From positions 62,001 through 126,000 of the forward strand of contig SKCR01031862.1 of assembly GCA_019454045.1 (NCBI GenBank): a stretch of 64,000 nt of DNA, given 5' to 3'. Origin of the DNA: Zanthoxylum bungeanum. Its lineage: Eukaryota > Streptophyta > Magnoliopsida > Sapindales > Rutaceae. Below are positions 34,523-47,294 of this stretch, piece after piece. How positions within the stretch are numbered: position 1 is the first letter of the stretch; each line of letters opens with the position of its first letter. The notes below the pieces were generated by a model, which had not been told where the DNA came from, did not search any database, and saw only the letters and a program-made list of their open reading frames with translations. Position numbers and translations under genes: made by a program.

Positions 34523-35605
34523 ACGTCGTCACCGACATATAGTCGAAACAGGCCTCTCACTCCTTACCCACTCATCCATGCCTCTTTCATACTGGCCCTT
34601 TGCCTTTTCCACTGCCGTCTACCTTATAAATCGCATGCCTACACCGACCTTACAACACAAATCACCTTATCTCCAACTCCTCGGCCATATGCCGAACTAC
34701 TCAAAGCTGCGCAGCTTTGGCTGTCTCTGCTACCCTTGGCTTCGCCTTATACATCTCACAAACTAGAGTCCAGGTCCTCTCCCTGTGTCTTCGTCGGCTA
34801 TTCTCTCACTCAGAGAGCTTATCTCTGTATCGACCCCTCCACATTTAGGGTTTACTCCTCCCGACATGTCCGATTCGTTGAGTCAATCTTTCCCTTTGCC
34901 ACATCACAAAAATCCCCTACCCATACCACCCCGTCCACTATCTCTGAATGGTCCTCCATGACCTTCCCGATCCTGAACTCACCAACACCGACTACCGACC
35001 CTGCACCACCACAGGATGTACCACCCACTGGTGCTCCTATCCCAACCCGCCTTCCTACACACAACAATTCCACAAGTATCACCACTACACAGGTCATAGC
35101 CGACCACCCGCACCCTGACCGACCAGATGAACCACTCAGAATACCATCATTACCCGACCACACCAACCGACCACATAACCTATCGCATCAACCACACAAC
35201 CCCGATCACACAGGTATCGCACGAACCGACCTACCATCCCTCCCCTTTAACACAAACCTCGACCGACCACATGATCACTCAACATCAGCACACATACCGA
35301 CCATACCAACCGCCCGACCACATGATCTCTCAACATCAGTCAACATAGCCGACCACACCATAACCGACCATACCAAAACCGCCCGACCACATGATCCCTC
35401 AACATCAGTCAACATAGCCGACCACACCACAACCGACCACCCAAAACAACCCTCCAGCACAGCACGTGTTATTGTTACAAGGTCCAAGAACAACCTTCAT
35501 AAACCGATCCAAAACTTAACCTCAACACCCAGCTTCATCACCCTACACTCGAACCCTCCAACATTACCCAAGCCCTCAAGGACCCTAAATGGCGACAAGC
35601 TCTGA
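34523..35605 (+). pseudogene. Ale-like Copia integrase C-terminus and linker (frameshifted)
   Basis: The integrase core continues in a different frame at 34578-34766 ('Y-L-I-N-R-M-P-T-P'). It shifts again near 34740 into a long frame to 35605, containing 'V-F-V-G-Y-S' and a Pro/Thr/His-rich linker. Within the linker, about 35265-35440, a unit of about 22 residues containing 'A-R-P-H-D' and 'S-T-S-V-N-I-A-D-H-T' is repeated in frame two to three times. The catalytic Glu region (about 34440-34540) lies around the frameshift. Confidence 0.85.
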
Positions 35606-37120
35606 CAGAAGAATATAATGCTCTTCTTCACAATGGGACCTGGGAACTAGTGCCACCCAGTCCCGACCAAAACCTGGTCGGCTGTAAATGGATCTTTCGC
35701 ACAAAATTTAATGCTAACGGTTCTATTGACAGGTACAAAGCTCGATTAGTTGCCAAAGGATTCCATCAACGTCCCGGTGTGGATTACTATGAAACCTTCA
35801 GCCCAGTCGTCAAGCCGACCACTGTTCGAATTGTTCTCAGCCTTGCGGTCAGTCAAGGATGGTCTCTTCGACAACTTGATATCAACAATGCCTTTCTTCA
35901 AGGCAGTCTCACTGAAGATGTCTATATGTCCCAACCCCTTGGTTTCATTGATCGGGACCATCCCCGTCACGTCTGTAAACTTAAAAAGGCCATCTACGGT
36001 CTCAAACAGGCCCCTCGAGCATGGTACCATGAACTACGTCAATTTCTTCTAAAGTCCGGCTTCACCAACTCACACGCGCCGACACCTCACTGTTCATCTT
36101 CAACAACAGCACACCCACGTTATATCTCCTAGTCTATGTCGACGACATCATCATAACCGGGAATAATGTTCAAGCTGTCCACAGATTCATTACCCAACTC
36201 TCACAGCGCTTCTCTCTCAAGGATCTTGGCCAACTTGCTTATTTCCTTGGGGTGGAGGTCACTAACCACAACAATGATCTTTTCTTAAGTCAACGCAGGT
36301 ACATTGCCGATCTACTGACCAGAAACCATATGATTGATGCCAAGCCAGCCCAACTCCTATGGCAACAAACCCGACACTCACATTACATTCTGGCTCTCCT
36401 TTACCTGATCCGACCGAGTACAGAACTGTTGTTGGCAGCCTCCAGTATCTCTCACTCACTCGACCGGACATTGCTTATACTGTGAACAAACTTTCTCAGT
36501 TCATGCATCAACCGACCACTGATCATTGGCATGCAGTTAAGCGATTACTGCGATATCTCTGTGGCACTCTGGACCATGGCATATTCCTCCGCCACAACTC
36601 CCCTCTCGCACTTCATGCCTTCTCCGATGCTGATTGGGCTGGTAACAAGGATGATTACACCTCCACAGGTGCTTACATAGTCTATCTTGGTCACAATCCT
36701 ATCTCCTGGAGCTCCAAGAAACAACGCACGGTTGCTCGATCCTCCACTGAAGCTGAGTACCGATCAGTAGCCTCCACTGCTGCAGAAATTAGATGGATTT
36801 GTGCTCTTCTTACCGAACTTGGCGTTACTCTCTCTCCCCAACCAGTCATCTACTGTGACAATGTTGGTGCAACCAATTTATGCTCCAATCCTGTGTTCCA
36901 CTCGCGAATGAAACATGTCGCGCTCGACTACCACTTCATCCGGGAACAAGTTCAGACTGGTCTACTCCGGGTCTCCCACATCACTGGAGCTGATCAACTA
37001 GCAGACGCCCTCACCAAACCACTTGCTCGGTCTCCTTTCAACACACTAAAGTCCAAGATCGGCCTCTCTCCCCGACCGTCGATCTTGCGGGGGCATGATA
37101 AGATTACACAATCAAGATGA
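35606..37120 (+). pseudogene. Ale-like Copia reverse transcriptase-RNase H (frameshifted)
   Basis: RT is in a clean frame at 35650-36132. It starts 'G-C-K-W-I-F-R-T-K' and keeps motif A with its Asp ('Q-L-D-I-N-N-A-F-L-Q-G') and 'I-Y-G-L-K-Q-A-P-R'. A shift near 36085 moves YVDD (36135-36146) to another frame, and there is a further shift near 36350. RNase H (36359-37120) is clean, with 'S-D-A-D-W-A', 'S-S-T-E-A-E-Y', 'Y-C-D-N' and C-terminal 'A-D-A-L-T-K-P', ending just before the polypurine tract. All catalytic motifs are present but not in one frame. Confidence 0.92.
37087..37095 (+). promoter_or_regulatory. Polypurine tract of Ale-like element
   Basis: GCGGGGGCA directly precedes the 3' LTR (TGATAAG). 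This is the site for plus-strand priming. Confidence 0.8.
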
Positions 37121-37311
37121 GTAATTGAAGGGATAAAATCAAGGGATCTCAAATCTTTAATAATTTGTAACATTTATCCAGTAATTAATTCTTTCTTTCC
37201 TTTTATTGTAATCTCTTTTGTATTTCAAATTTCAAACATTGTGTATATATAATGCTTAATGGCATCATGAATAGTAAGAGAGAAATATTATTCAAACTTG
37301 TCTTCTCTTCC
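37096..37311 (+). repeat. 3' LTR of Ale-like Copia
   Basis: Nearly identical to 32343-32554, with one substitution, a 4-bp insertion TTTC near 37193, and C instead of the terminal A. Confidence 0.9.
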
Positions 37312-39138
37312 CTTTTCAATTTTCTCCATAAAAAGGAGTATTTTGGATGAATTCTCTGAATTGTGTTTTTTTTTGTGATTGGAAAGTAGATACAATTAAT
37401 CATCTTCTCATCTCATGTTAATTCGTTTGGAAAGTGTGATCTTAGATTTTTTGATTGGTGAGATATTGAAGGGTATCTCTAAATAATCCGACTATATTGT
37501 TTGAATCTCTTAATTTTTTGTGTTATGAAAGAAAATCATCTGATTTTATGACAACTTATTTACGACTCATTATGATGTATTTGGCTTCATTATATATATT
37601 TGGTAAAATAACTTTGCTATCCTAAACTTGGAAACCTCTAATTGTGAGAAAATCTCTATGTGATTGTCTATCAAATACGAATATTTCACTTTTTCAGAGT
37701 TTGATTTGAAAATATCTCCTTCCAGTACTAAATCTTGGATTTATTTGCATTGATCTTGTAATTCTCTTTTTCTGTTCTATGATCTCTCTATGTTATAATT
37801 TTCAAATACTTATCATTGGTGAATCTTATTTTCTTTAAAGGACGTGGTTTAATGGTGTAGGATTTAAGATTTCATTTTGAGTTTTATGTTCAAATTTAGA
37901 GAGTGCGTTTCTTGTAAGAGTTTGAGACAGCCGGAGATTTTACTTTACTACTCCGTTTAAAGCCCGAAATGGGTGATTTGACAATAAAATTTCAATAATT
38001 CCAAAAAAAAAAATCGTTTTATTTATTTATTTATAATATTACTCAACCCCTATTCGTCACAAAAAAAAAGATGAAGTAGATATTGATTCGTGCATGCCGG
38101 TCAAATTTGACCTACTGATAGATATACCTTTTATTTGATAGATAAATATTTCCACATTTTAAACAAAATGATAGATCTAACCATTTTTAATATCACTAAT
38201 TTTATATTATATATATTATATATTTATTAAAGATGAAATGTCAAATGAATCAGTCCACGTACGTCATATTTTTCCATTGTTATGTTTGGTATTATCTTTA
38301 CATGACCCCACGTAAAGGTTATCAAAATGTTATAATATTCAAATGTGACATGACATCTGCTAGTGATTATAAATCTATATTATAACTTTCGGATCCCACA
38401 AAAAGTTTACAATAAAACGACACCATCAATCACATTCGAGGCTCCATATTTTCAACACACATATGAAAGAATTTTCCAGAAAGTTAAGAGTAGATATTTC
38501 TCTCAAAAGTAGATTCTCCAACTCATATTTGATAGATACTTTGATTTTATATAAATTAAATTATCAATTTATCTAATTTCTGAGTAAATTTCAAGTTATA
38601 AATATATTGAGAAAATGAGTAAAACCCCTCAGCGAAATTCCTATTATGTTTTAAAATTAAGTGAAACTCTTTTATGCTTAAAATACCAGAATTTTAACCT
38701 AATTTCTCAAATATCGATTGAGACTCTGGCTAATAATTTAGTTTGAGATTTTGGACGATTTTTCGTCACAATTCAAAAAATTAGTCGGGATTCGATACGA
38801 TATTTTTGTTTCAAATCACAATCGAGATGGGACAGAACGAGACCTGTATGAAATATCTTCGATTATCATTCATACCTCATGTTTATAATATGAACAAAAA
38901 TATTTATAGCAAAATCTATTTTGCGTATTTTGTTTAATTTCCAATATATCTGGAAAATTTTTCTATATATATAAAATTATAATTATAATGATAACAATCT
39001 GTGGGGAAAAATCCATTCTCATATATGGCCACCATCAATCTAGAGAAATATTTTATCTTCAATAATATGCACTCTCAAAGTCAATTTATAATATAAGATA
39101 GTTTAATTTGGACGTTAAGAGATTTGGATACAACTTCT
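37312..39138. other. AT-rich intergenic DNA, nothing recognised
   Basis: About 1.8 kb without credible coding frames, LTR termini or RNA genes. Confidence 0.6.
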
Positions 39139-39322
39139 TGATAATTGGCATACATGACATTGAAATTAATTTGCATGAATCATTTTCATAATTGGCATAC
39201 ATGACGCAACCTTCCAAAGTGCTAGAGTCTGATAATTGGCATACATGATATTGAAATTAATTTGCATGAATCATTTTCATAATTGACATACATGACGTAA
39301 TCTTCTAAAGTGCTAGCGTATG
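39139..39322. repeat. Tandem duplication, unit about 91 bp
   Basis: Two head-to-tail copies start TGATAATTGGCATACATGA at 39139 and about 39230 and differ at only a few positions. Each copy itself contains 'ataattggcatacatgac' twice, so an older, shorter repeat may underlie it. Confidence 0.85.
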
Positions 39323-39387
39323 TGTGACGTTCTTCAACTTGTTTGAAAAACAGCGTGCGTTCGAGTGGAGTTCTATAAACGTTCGAA

Positions 39388-41339
39388 TGTTTGGGTTCTT
39401 CTAGAACATATCAAGGATCTATTAAGCATAAACAAGTGTGAATAATCGAAGTAAGATTGCGGAAAAATACTTACAATGATCGGTTATGGCGGATGTGGAG
39501 GTAACACAAATTTTCCAACCTTTGTGTAGTGCTCCAAGCCCTCCTTTGTTTGTGTTTTGAGCTCCAAGCTTGATCTTAGAATTCTAAACACAAGGGGATA
39601 GTTTCTCTATCACATTTGTAGACCCTTTTGTGTGCCAGCAATGGAAGAAATTACAACAAAATCTTCCCTAAGTCAAGAAGCAACTCTCAACAATTGAAGA
39701 TGAGAGGAGAGGGAAGTGGTTTTCGATAATGAGAGGAAGAAGAGAGTAATGTGTGACTGGTTACTTTTATTTTCCAAAATCATTTCCATATACCAAATCT
39801 TCCAAAGTTGGTAAAGGTCACTCACTTCAATTAAAAAAGGTAATGGTGTTTTACAAGCTAACATCAAAGTCTTCACTAACTTCCATCACCATAAAGGTAA
39901 GTGTTTGATTAGTGATGAGACTTGATGTGGGCCCCACTTTAAATTCAAAAATCCAAGTGGGCCCGCAAAACTCATTTCGGGCTCAGGTTCGTTAATTCCG
40001 AATTAACGAATTTTCCGCTGCGACTTAATTAAATAAAATACCTCGTAAAATTATTACGAAAGTGCTCGCTCGCGAATTATTCTAAATTAATTCGTTCGCC
40101 CGAATTAAAATCCAATTTAATTCCGATTTAAAATCTAATTCATTAATATATCGAATATATTATTTAATCGATTAATTACAACTTAATCGTTCTCTCTCTA
40201 CTATTTGAATTTTATCCCAGATAAATTTTTTCCGCAATTAATCCTAGATTAATTTTTTCTCTCTCATAATTAATCCCAGATTAATTATGTTCGAGTCAAA
40301 CGTCATCAGTAAATCTTCGAGAAGCGACCCATGAGATCCTGGATATGTTGACAGTAAATCCGGTCGCCGGACTATCCGAACACGTGCATACTTCGTACCA
40401 CGTTCTTACCGATTTACAAGACATGGTTGGCTTCTAGCAAAGCGTCGTGCCTTCCCAATTCTCCAGAAATATTCTTTTAAGGAATATATAATCTTTGTCA
40501 GACGTAGTATACGTAGTATTGCGTATTGCGATCCAGTATCGGATGTCACATGCAAGACCTGTGGCTGAAATAGTGTTTGTCCCGTACGAAGCATATATCG
40601 GATTACTAGCAACTAGTCTCTTTAATCGGATAATCATGAGCTTGTCATATTATCCCAATAGTTGCAACATATTAGAGTACTAGTTCTGTATCCCTGCATG
40701 ATCATCATCTCCATATAACTGAAGTGATACTTCCATCTTGACATCAGACCTAATACACTACGATTCTCAATAAATCAAGAAGAGGCATACACAGAACCTG
40801 TTAAAGCCCTGGACAACCAAAACCAAAGCGTATTGATTGTCACAAGTATTAGCAATGCAAGTCTCAGGTTAAAACCAAATACACCTACCCTGATTTGGAT
40901 TCCCATAGACACATAGTCATACTACCAATGAGATTCTGAGGGATCTATCCATAGCGAAGCTATTTCTGTACCATCGGTAAACACAACCTCGTATCACACT
41001 TGCATAAGTATCTAATACTTAAATGTATGAGAACTATGCTGTTACGCTTCCATAACACGCACAAGTGCGATACTAGTCTATTCTGCATTATCGTTGTCCA
41101 ATCTCGATAATACTACGACTATGAATATTTAATGATTAAACTTTCATGGATTGATATTGTCTCATATCTTATTAATCCGAAACTAATCATAAGGACTTTT
41201 ATCATTTATTTATTCAAGTAATCTAATTATAAAATTATAAAATTATAAAATAGCAATTTCATTTGTCACATAATTAATTTGTACAAAAACCACAATGTCT
41301 TTTACAAATAGTGATGCTATGGGTCATAACTGTCCAACA
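39388..41339 (-). repeat. M1 left LTR (3' LTR of minus-strand element)
   Basis: Plus-strand reading TGTTTGGGTTCTTC to GTCCAACA. It contains TATCCCAGATAAA and AATTAATCCCAGATTAATT palindromes (about 40210-40290). Small minus-strand frames here (40406-40637) are repeated in the other family LTRs and are not genes. Confidence 0.88.
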
Positions 41340-41353
41340 ATCTCTCACTTGGC
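41340..41353 (-). promoter_or_regulatory. M1 polypurine tract
   Basis: On the minus strand GCCAAGTGAGAGAT directly precedes LTR start TGTTGGAC. It matches the P polypurine tract AGTGGGAGAT in position. Confidence 0.7.
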
Positions 41354-42880
41354 CTATAGCCAATCACTCAAGTATCTAACACCTGAACTATGTACATGTC
41401 GCTCAAACTTTTGCTGAGGAATAGCTTTCGTCAGCGGATCTGCAATGTTGTCATCTGATGCGACCTTCTCGATCTTCACATCGCCACGATGTATGATCTC
41501 ACGAATCAGATGGAAACGTCGAAGTACATGCTTGGATCATTGATGAGACCACGGTTCCTTAGCCTGCGCTATAGCCTCGTTATTGTCACAATACAATGGA
41601 ACGGACTCAGCTGCTGGCAGAACTACTCATAATCCAATTAGGAATTTAAAAATCTAAACTGCCTCTTTTGCTGCTTCAGCCACAGCGATGTATTCCGATT
41701 CTATTGTTGAATCGGCAATAGTCTCTTGCTTGAAAGATTTCTGGCTCACTGTTCTGTTGTTCAAACAAAATATATACCCGAATTGCGACTTACAGTCGTC
41801 TTTATCGGTTTTGAAACTTACGTCGGTAAAACCAGTTACCTCAAGTTCTCTATCTCCATAGATTAAGAACGCATCCTTAGTTCGTTTAAGATACTTAAGG
41901 ATTTTCTTAATCGCAACCCAGTGACCATCACTTGGATCGACCTGATAGCGACTACACATGCTCAAAGCATATGAGACATCAGACCGCGAACATATCATGG
42001 CATACATGATCGATCCGACTGGCGAAGTGAACGAGATCCGACTCATGTTGTCTCTCTCATCTTGAGTTTTATGACACATGTCCTTAGATAGAGTGACGCC
42101 ATGTGACACTGACAATAGTCCTCTCTTAGACTGATCCATGTTGAATCTCTTCAACATTTTTTCAATGTACGTGCTCTGGGAGAGTCCAAACAGCTTTCTA
42201 GATCTATACCGGTAGATCTTTATTCCTAGAATAAAGCTGCTTCTCCAGATCTTTCATGGAGAATTTTAGTGAAAGCCAAGCTTTCACCGATTGTAGCATG
42301 GGAATGTCATTGCCAATAAGCAATGCATCATCAACGTAAAGGACAATGAATGTCAGTGCGCTCCCACTAACCTTCTTATATACACAAGGATCATCCTCAT
42401 TTTGAATGAAATCATATTCTTTATGATCTCATCAAAATGTTGGTTACAATAACGCAATGTTTGCTTCAATCCATAAATGGATCGATTTAATTTACAAACC
42501 TTATTTGTAAGTCTTGGTACGATAAAATCTTCAGGATGTTGCATATAAACATCCTCCAAAAGGTTTCCGTTAAGAAAAGTGGTTTTAACGTTCATCTGTC
42601 ATATTTTATAATCGAAATATGCAGCAATAGTAAGCATTATCCGAATGGATTTAATCATGGAAACTGGTTAAAAAATTTCATCATAATCCCTCCATGTCGT
42701 TGACGATACCCTTTCGCTACAAGCCTAGCTTTGTACGTTTGTATGTTGCCATCCATGTCAGTATTCGTCTTAAAGATCCATTTGCAACTAATAGAATTTA
42801 CGCCTTCTGGTGCATCAACCAGTGTCCACACTTGGTTGGTGTACATGGAATCCATTTCGGACTTCATGGCTTATTTTCAT
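41354..42880 (-). pseudogene. M1 reverse transcriptase-RNase H (broken)
   Basis: RNase H is clean over 41654-42157 with 'F-T-D-V-S-F', and further C-terminal sequence reaches about 41400. YVDD is read from 42338 to 42327. RT frames are 42353-42595 and 42655-42867, separated by frameshifts. In motif A the catalytic Asp is replaced by Asn (M-N-V-K-T-T-F-L-N-G; codon at 42592-42590). The product would be inactive even if the frames were continuous. Confidence 0.9.
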
Positions 42881-43985
42881 AAAGCGGAGTTAATAACTTG
42901 TATCATTTCCTCATACGTAGCTGGTTCGTCTTCCTCATTAAGATTAATATCCACATGAGGTGAGATCAGAAACCCATACATCTCATGTTATTTTCTGACT
43001 CTCTCCGACCTATGTGGTTCTTGTGTATTAGAAGTTTGTGGTATAGTCTCATCCCTGATGAACTGTTCGTGTTCCGTTAAGGAATTGGTGCCAAGAATAG
43101 TATCACTCTAATTTTCATCGAGTTCTACTTTCCTCCCACTTACCACTGCATTTAGGAATTCCTTTTCGAGGAAAACCGCATGTAGAGCAACAAATACTTT
43201 GCTCTCTTATAGGTTGTAGAAGTAATATCCCTTGGTTTCCCTAGGATAGCCTACAAATAGGCACTTATCTGATTTGGGTTCTAGTTTGGTACCATCCAAA
43301 CGTTTAACGTATGGCCAGCAACCCCAAATCTTAAGGAATGAGAAACCTGGTTTCTTTCATGTCCATATTTCATATGGTGTTTGTTGAACAGACTTTGACG
43401 GAACCTTATTCAAAATAAGTATTACACTGTTCAATACATATCCCCATAAGGAAATTGGTAGTTCAGTGTGACTCATCATCGACCTTATCATGTCCAACAA
43501 AGTTCGGTTTCTCCGTTCGGACACACTGTTTAATTGAGGTGTTTCGAGAGGAGTCCACTGTGAAAGAATACCATATTCTTTTAAGTAATCAAAAAACTCA
43601 TTGCTTAAGTATTCTCCACCACGGTCCGACCGTAATGTTTTAATATTTTTATCGGTCTGTTTTTCTGCTTCGTGTCGAAATTCTTTGAATTTATCAAAGG
43701 TTTCCGACTTGTGTCTCATAAGATACACATAACCATAACGCGATGCATCATCCGTAAAGTTTACGAAGTATTCATATCCACCTCTAGCCTGGCTAGACAT
43801 GGGCCCACATACATCACTATGAACGAGGGCTAACAGTTCGGTGGCACGTGCATCTTTACCGCTAAAGGTGTATTAGGTATTTTGCCTAATAAATAAGTTT
43901 CGCAGATGTCATATGAATTTGGATCAAATCTGTCCAAGTACCCACTCTTCGAAAGTGTGGATATGCGAGTCTTGTTAATGTCCTA
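42881..43985 (-). pseudogene. M1 integrase and connection region (broken)
   Basis: The integrase frame 43357-43800 contains 'F-T-D-D-A-S-R-Y-G', 'L-R-S-D-R-G-G-E-Y' and 'S-V-S-E-R-R-N-R-T', so the second Asp and catalytic Glu are present. The first Asp and the HHCC part (43800-43985) are out of frame. Connection sequence lies at 42881-43356 with several stops. Confidence 0.88.
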
Positions 43986-45123
43986 GACGACAATGCCAAA
44001 TAATATTCCTAGTCAAACTAGGTACATAATAGTAGTCTGATAAAGTAAGTACATGCCCTGAGGGCAGTTCCAAAATATAATTACCAACAGCCAAAACGGC
44101 GACTCTAGTCTCATTCCCAACTCGGAGGTCTATCTCTCCTGAGGCCAGTTTTCTGCTAATCTGCAGATCCTCCACATCAGTATATATATGAGTACCACAA
44201 CCAGAATCAAAAATCCAATTTTTAAAACTAGAAGTAGACATGTTTATTTCTATAACAAACATACCTGAAGCCGGTACCCTGCCCTCTTTTTGTTCCTTCA
44301 TATGCGCCTTGTACTCACGGCAGTCACGCTTCCAGTGACCCCATTTACTACACTGTAGGAAGACATCTTGGGATTTGTACTTAGCCTTCCTAGAAGACTT
44401 TGATGATTTGGTCTTGCTCTTCTTCTTCTTCTTCTTCTTCTTTACACCTCCAGTAGCCTTCGGCCAAGCCTTGGCAGACTGAGATATTGAAGTGAAGTGC
44501 GCCTCACACTTTTTGCCCTTTAATAGCTCCTTTTCTGCCTCTTTCAGCATAAACATCAACTCTCCAAGAGTGTCTTCTTGGTTCAACATATTGTAGTTCA
44601 TGATGAACCCGCTCCAGCTGTCAGGAAGAGACTGTAAAATCAAATCTATAAAAGTCTCAGCCTCGAAGACTATGCCTAGTTGTCCCAGCTGTTCGATGTC
44701 AGTAATCATCCGTGACACATGGTGCTCAACAGATGTACCCTCTGACATGCGAGAGCGTAAGAGCTTCTTCTGCAACTCATACTTCTGCGATCTAAGGTTA
44801 GATCAGTGAAGGTCATTCAATTTCATCATCATAGTATATGGATCCAATCCCTTGTTCTGGCGACGAAACTGATGGGTCATTGCAGCGAGCATGACGGATT
44901 GAGCAGTTGAGTTGTCATCACTGTGAGTCTTCCAAAACTCAAGCTCAAGCGGCTGCTCAATTCTGGGCGTAGGCCTGAGAGGTCTCTATATCGTATAGAG
45001 CATTCTCTCAGCCCCCAGGACAATCCTGAGGTTCATATCACAGTCAGAAAAGTTCACACCATTAAAGATATTTTTGCCCATGATAATGTCTCTAACCTCG
45101 ATCTTCCCAATCTTTCCAGCCAT
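43975..45123 (-). pseudogene. M1 gag-protease (broken)
   Basis: Probable start ATG at 45123-45121 on the minus strand. Its residues '(V)-R-D-I-I-M-G' match the P gag start. One stop or shift near 44810 separates the N-terminus from the frame 44775-43975. The zinc knuckle reads F-L-Q-C-S-K-W-G-H-W-K-R-D-C, so the first Cys is replaced by Phe. A CTT/AAG microsatellite (44418-44441) encodes a Lys run. Protease 'F-D-S-G-C-G-T-H' is intact. The frame then jumps from 'S-L-T-R-N-I-I' directly to 'W-H-C-R-L-G-H', so a stretch of about 200 bp present in P is deleted. Confidence 0.88.
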
Positions 45124-47294
45124 CTTAATTGCAATAGTCTAACTATTAAATTAACAATTTTGGGTACAGTCCAACTGTTATAAAAAAATAATAAAATATT
45201 AGTCCAACTAATAAATACATAAAATGACGAAATAATTTGTAAGCGCATAACGATAAATATTTGAATGAAATTGCAAATTCAATACTGGCCTCGTACTATT
45301 TGTCGGCGAGCCTCTAACCCTCTATTGAGTACTCAGGAAACCTAGTTTCCTAGTGGACTAGGATCCGTTAAATAACATTCAACCTTGACTTTGGCCAACG
45401 AGCTGTATGATATTTAACTAGGTAGATCTCTAAGATCAATTGGATCTCATCCAATTCCTAGATCCGGTAGGTAGACCTCCAAGTCCGAAACATATATACA
45501 ATATATATGCCAATATATACAATATATTTCTTAACCTTTTCCTCTAAATCAACTAAGCATTGGCTTTGGATCAACAAGCTTAATGATTCCAGTTAAGTGG
45601 GACCCATTGACAGTGGGAAAGCTTCGTAATCCATGTCGATGAACAATAAGTGACATTGACTTTGGCTAACAAATCACAACTTGCCCAAGACATGCGATAT
45701 GTAACAAAACTTTCGTGGTTCAAACACATCCACGATGAACATTGATCTTGACTTTGGCCAACAAACCAATGCCAATCTTGGATCTTGAGAAAGAACCACT
45801 CAATGGAAGGAAAAGGCTTAATATTTGATTGAGGATTTTTTTGCGTTAATTGGCAACCAATTTATTATCTTTGATTAGGTCTCATCATACACTCTTAAGC
45901 ATGCATTCTAAAAGCATAATAAGGCGCGAAATAAATAATAATGATATGTGAATGGATATTTAACAAATTGTTCCTATAACAAATCATTCTCTTTCCTCTC
46001 CCCGACTAGCACTATTCTAAATTCTACCCAATTACATAATACAATAAAGAAACCTCATTAACATTGAGGGGAATTTGTGAGAAGAGAAATATAAAGAGTC
46101 AAGAGATAAATACTGGACACGCAGGTCCAATTTAATAAATTTTAAATTTATTACAATAATTTCCAAAAGTACCCTCACCCTTCTAATATCCATCTGATAT
46201 ACACTATTCATACATTACATCCATGTATTCACACAAAGCATGTTATTTAATCAATCTCATCCAATTAATTAATCTTTGAATTAAGTGATCATCCAATGTT
46301 CAAACAACGATTTGATTTGCGCAAGTCCAACTCGTTTAAGAATAAGTACTCAAAGTGTGTATTCTTGAATTATATCGAACTGTAATTTTAAATCCGATTT
46401 AATTTGTATTCAATACTAATTCATATTTAATTCTAAATTAAATAATTACACTTAATTATGTGTCTTTTAGACTTACATTCTAAATCCAATCTTAATGGGT
46501 CTTAAAGGTCCAATTAACATCCAATGTCAATTTAATTAAAGTCCAATGGGCTTTTAATTAATTCTCAAGGCTTGGTCTTTGGCAACCAAAGCCCAATTAG
46601 GAATCACCATTTTCCATAAAATTAGTTTTGGCCCATTAGGCCCAATTAAATATTTAAAGGCCCATTTATTATATTTGGACTTAACAAAATGGTTTTACGC
46701 CCAATTTGGATCCAATCCAATTGTCCTAAACCAACTTGGCCCAACTAAGTCCATTAGGCCCAAATATAACAACATTAGACCAATTCCAAACTAAAGACTA
46801 AATTATTAAATTATAATATTCCAAATATCATAATTTTTAATTAAAGTGTATAGTCATAATTAATTAGTTAAATTAACATTTCCAAAATACAAATTTACAT
46901 AATTAATCATGCTTTATCATGTTCAATTCATGTCCAACACAATTGAAGCAAAATCAACTTATAACATGCTCATCAAGCTCACGCCAATTAGGTATTTTTT
47001 TCATCAATTTTGATTTCAATCCAATTAAATCACAAGTCAATATATCTCATGCATTTAAACACATCCAATGGTTTAAAAATCAAAAATCACCATGACAATA
47101 AGGGTCCAAGTATTCGGCCATCATAATGTAATTAGGGAAAAATTATTTAATCAACTTTTCTCCAAATTAATCATGCATAACTATAAGTTATCATAATCTA
47201 AACTCAACCAAATCATCAATTTGAAGAAATCATGCATGAATCACAAAATCCCCAAATTCAAGTTTATGAACCCTAATCCATTTCATGCTTAATT
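45124..47294 (-). other. M1 long leader (5' untranslated region)
   Basis: About 2.2 kb between PBS and gag without a coding frame. It is homologous to the P leader (55517-57647). It contains repeated GGGCC(C/T)AA(T)-type motifs around 46500-46760 and repeated 'gactttggc(c/t)aac' phrases (45390-45770). A long leader is typical of BARE/Angela-type elements. Confidence 0.75.

Larger units (their letters stand above)
32343..37311 (+). mobile_element. Ale/Retrofit-like Copia element, complete with LTRs
   Basis: Short LTRs (212 and about 216 bp) flank a canonical PBS, gag-pol remnants and a polypurine tract. The LTRs differ by one substitution (GGCATTATG versus GGCATCATG), a 4-bp TTTC insertion in the right copy, and the last base. 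The insertion is therefore young. The flanks ATTTT (32338-32342) and CTTTT (37312-37316) match at 4 of 5 positions, an imperfect TSD. The coding region is more GC-rich than its surroundings. Confidence 0.92.

Noticed and set aside
37312..39138. Possible host gene between the Ale-like element and M1
   Set aside because: No frame longer than about 60 residues and no recognisable exon pattern.
40406..40683. Small frames of 60-70 residues recurring at 48347, 54804 and 62125
   Set aside because: They recur because they lie in homologous LTRs. They occur on both strands and have no coding features.
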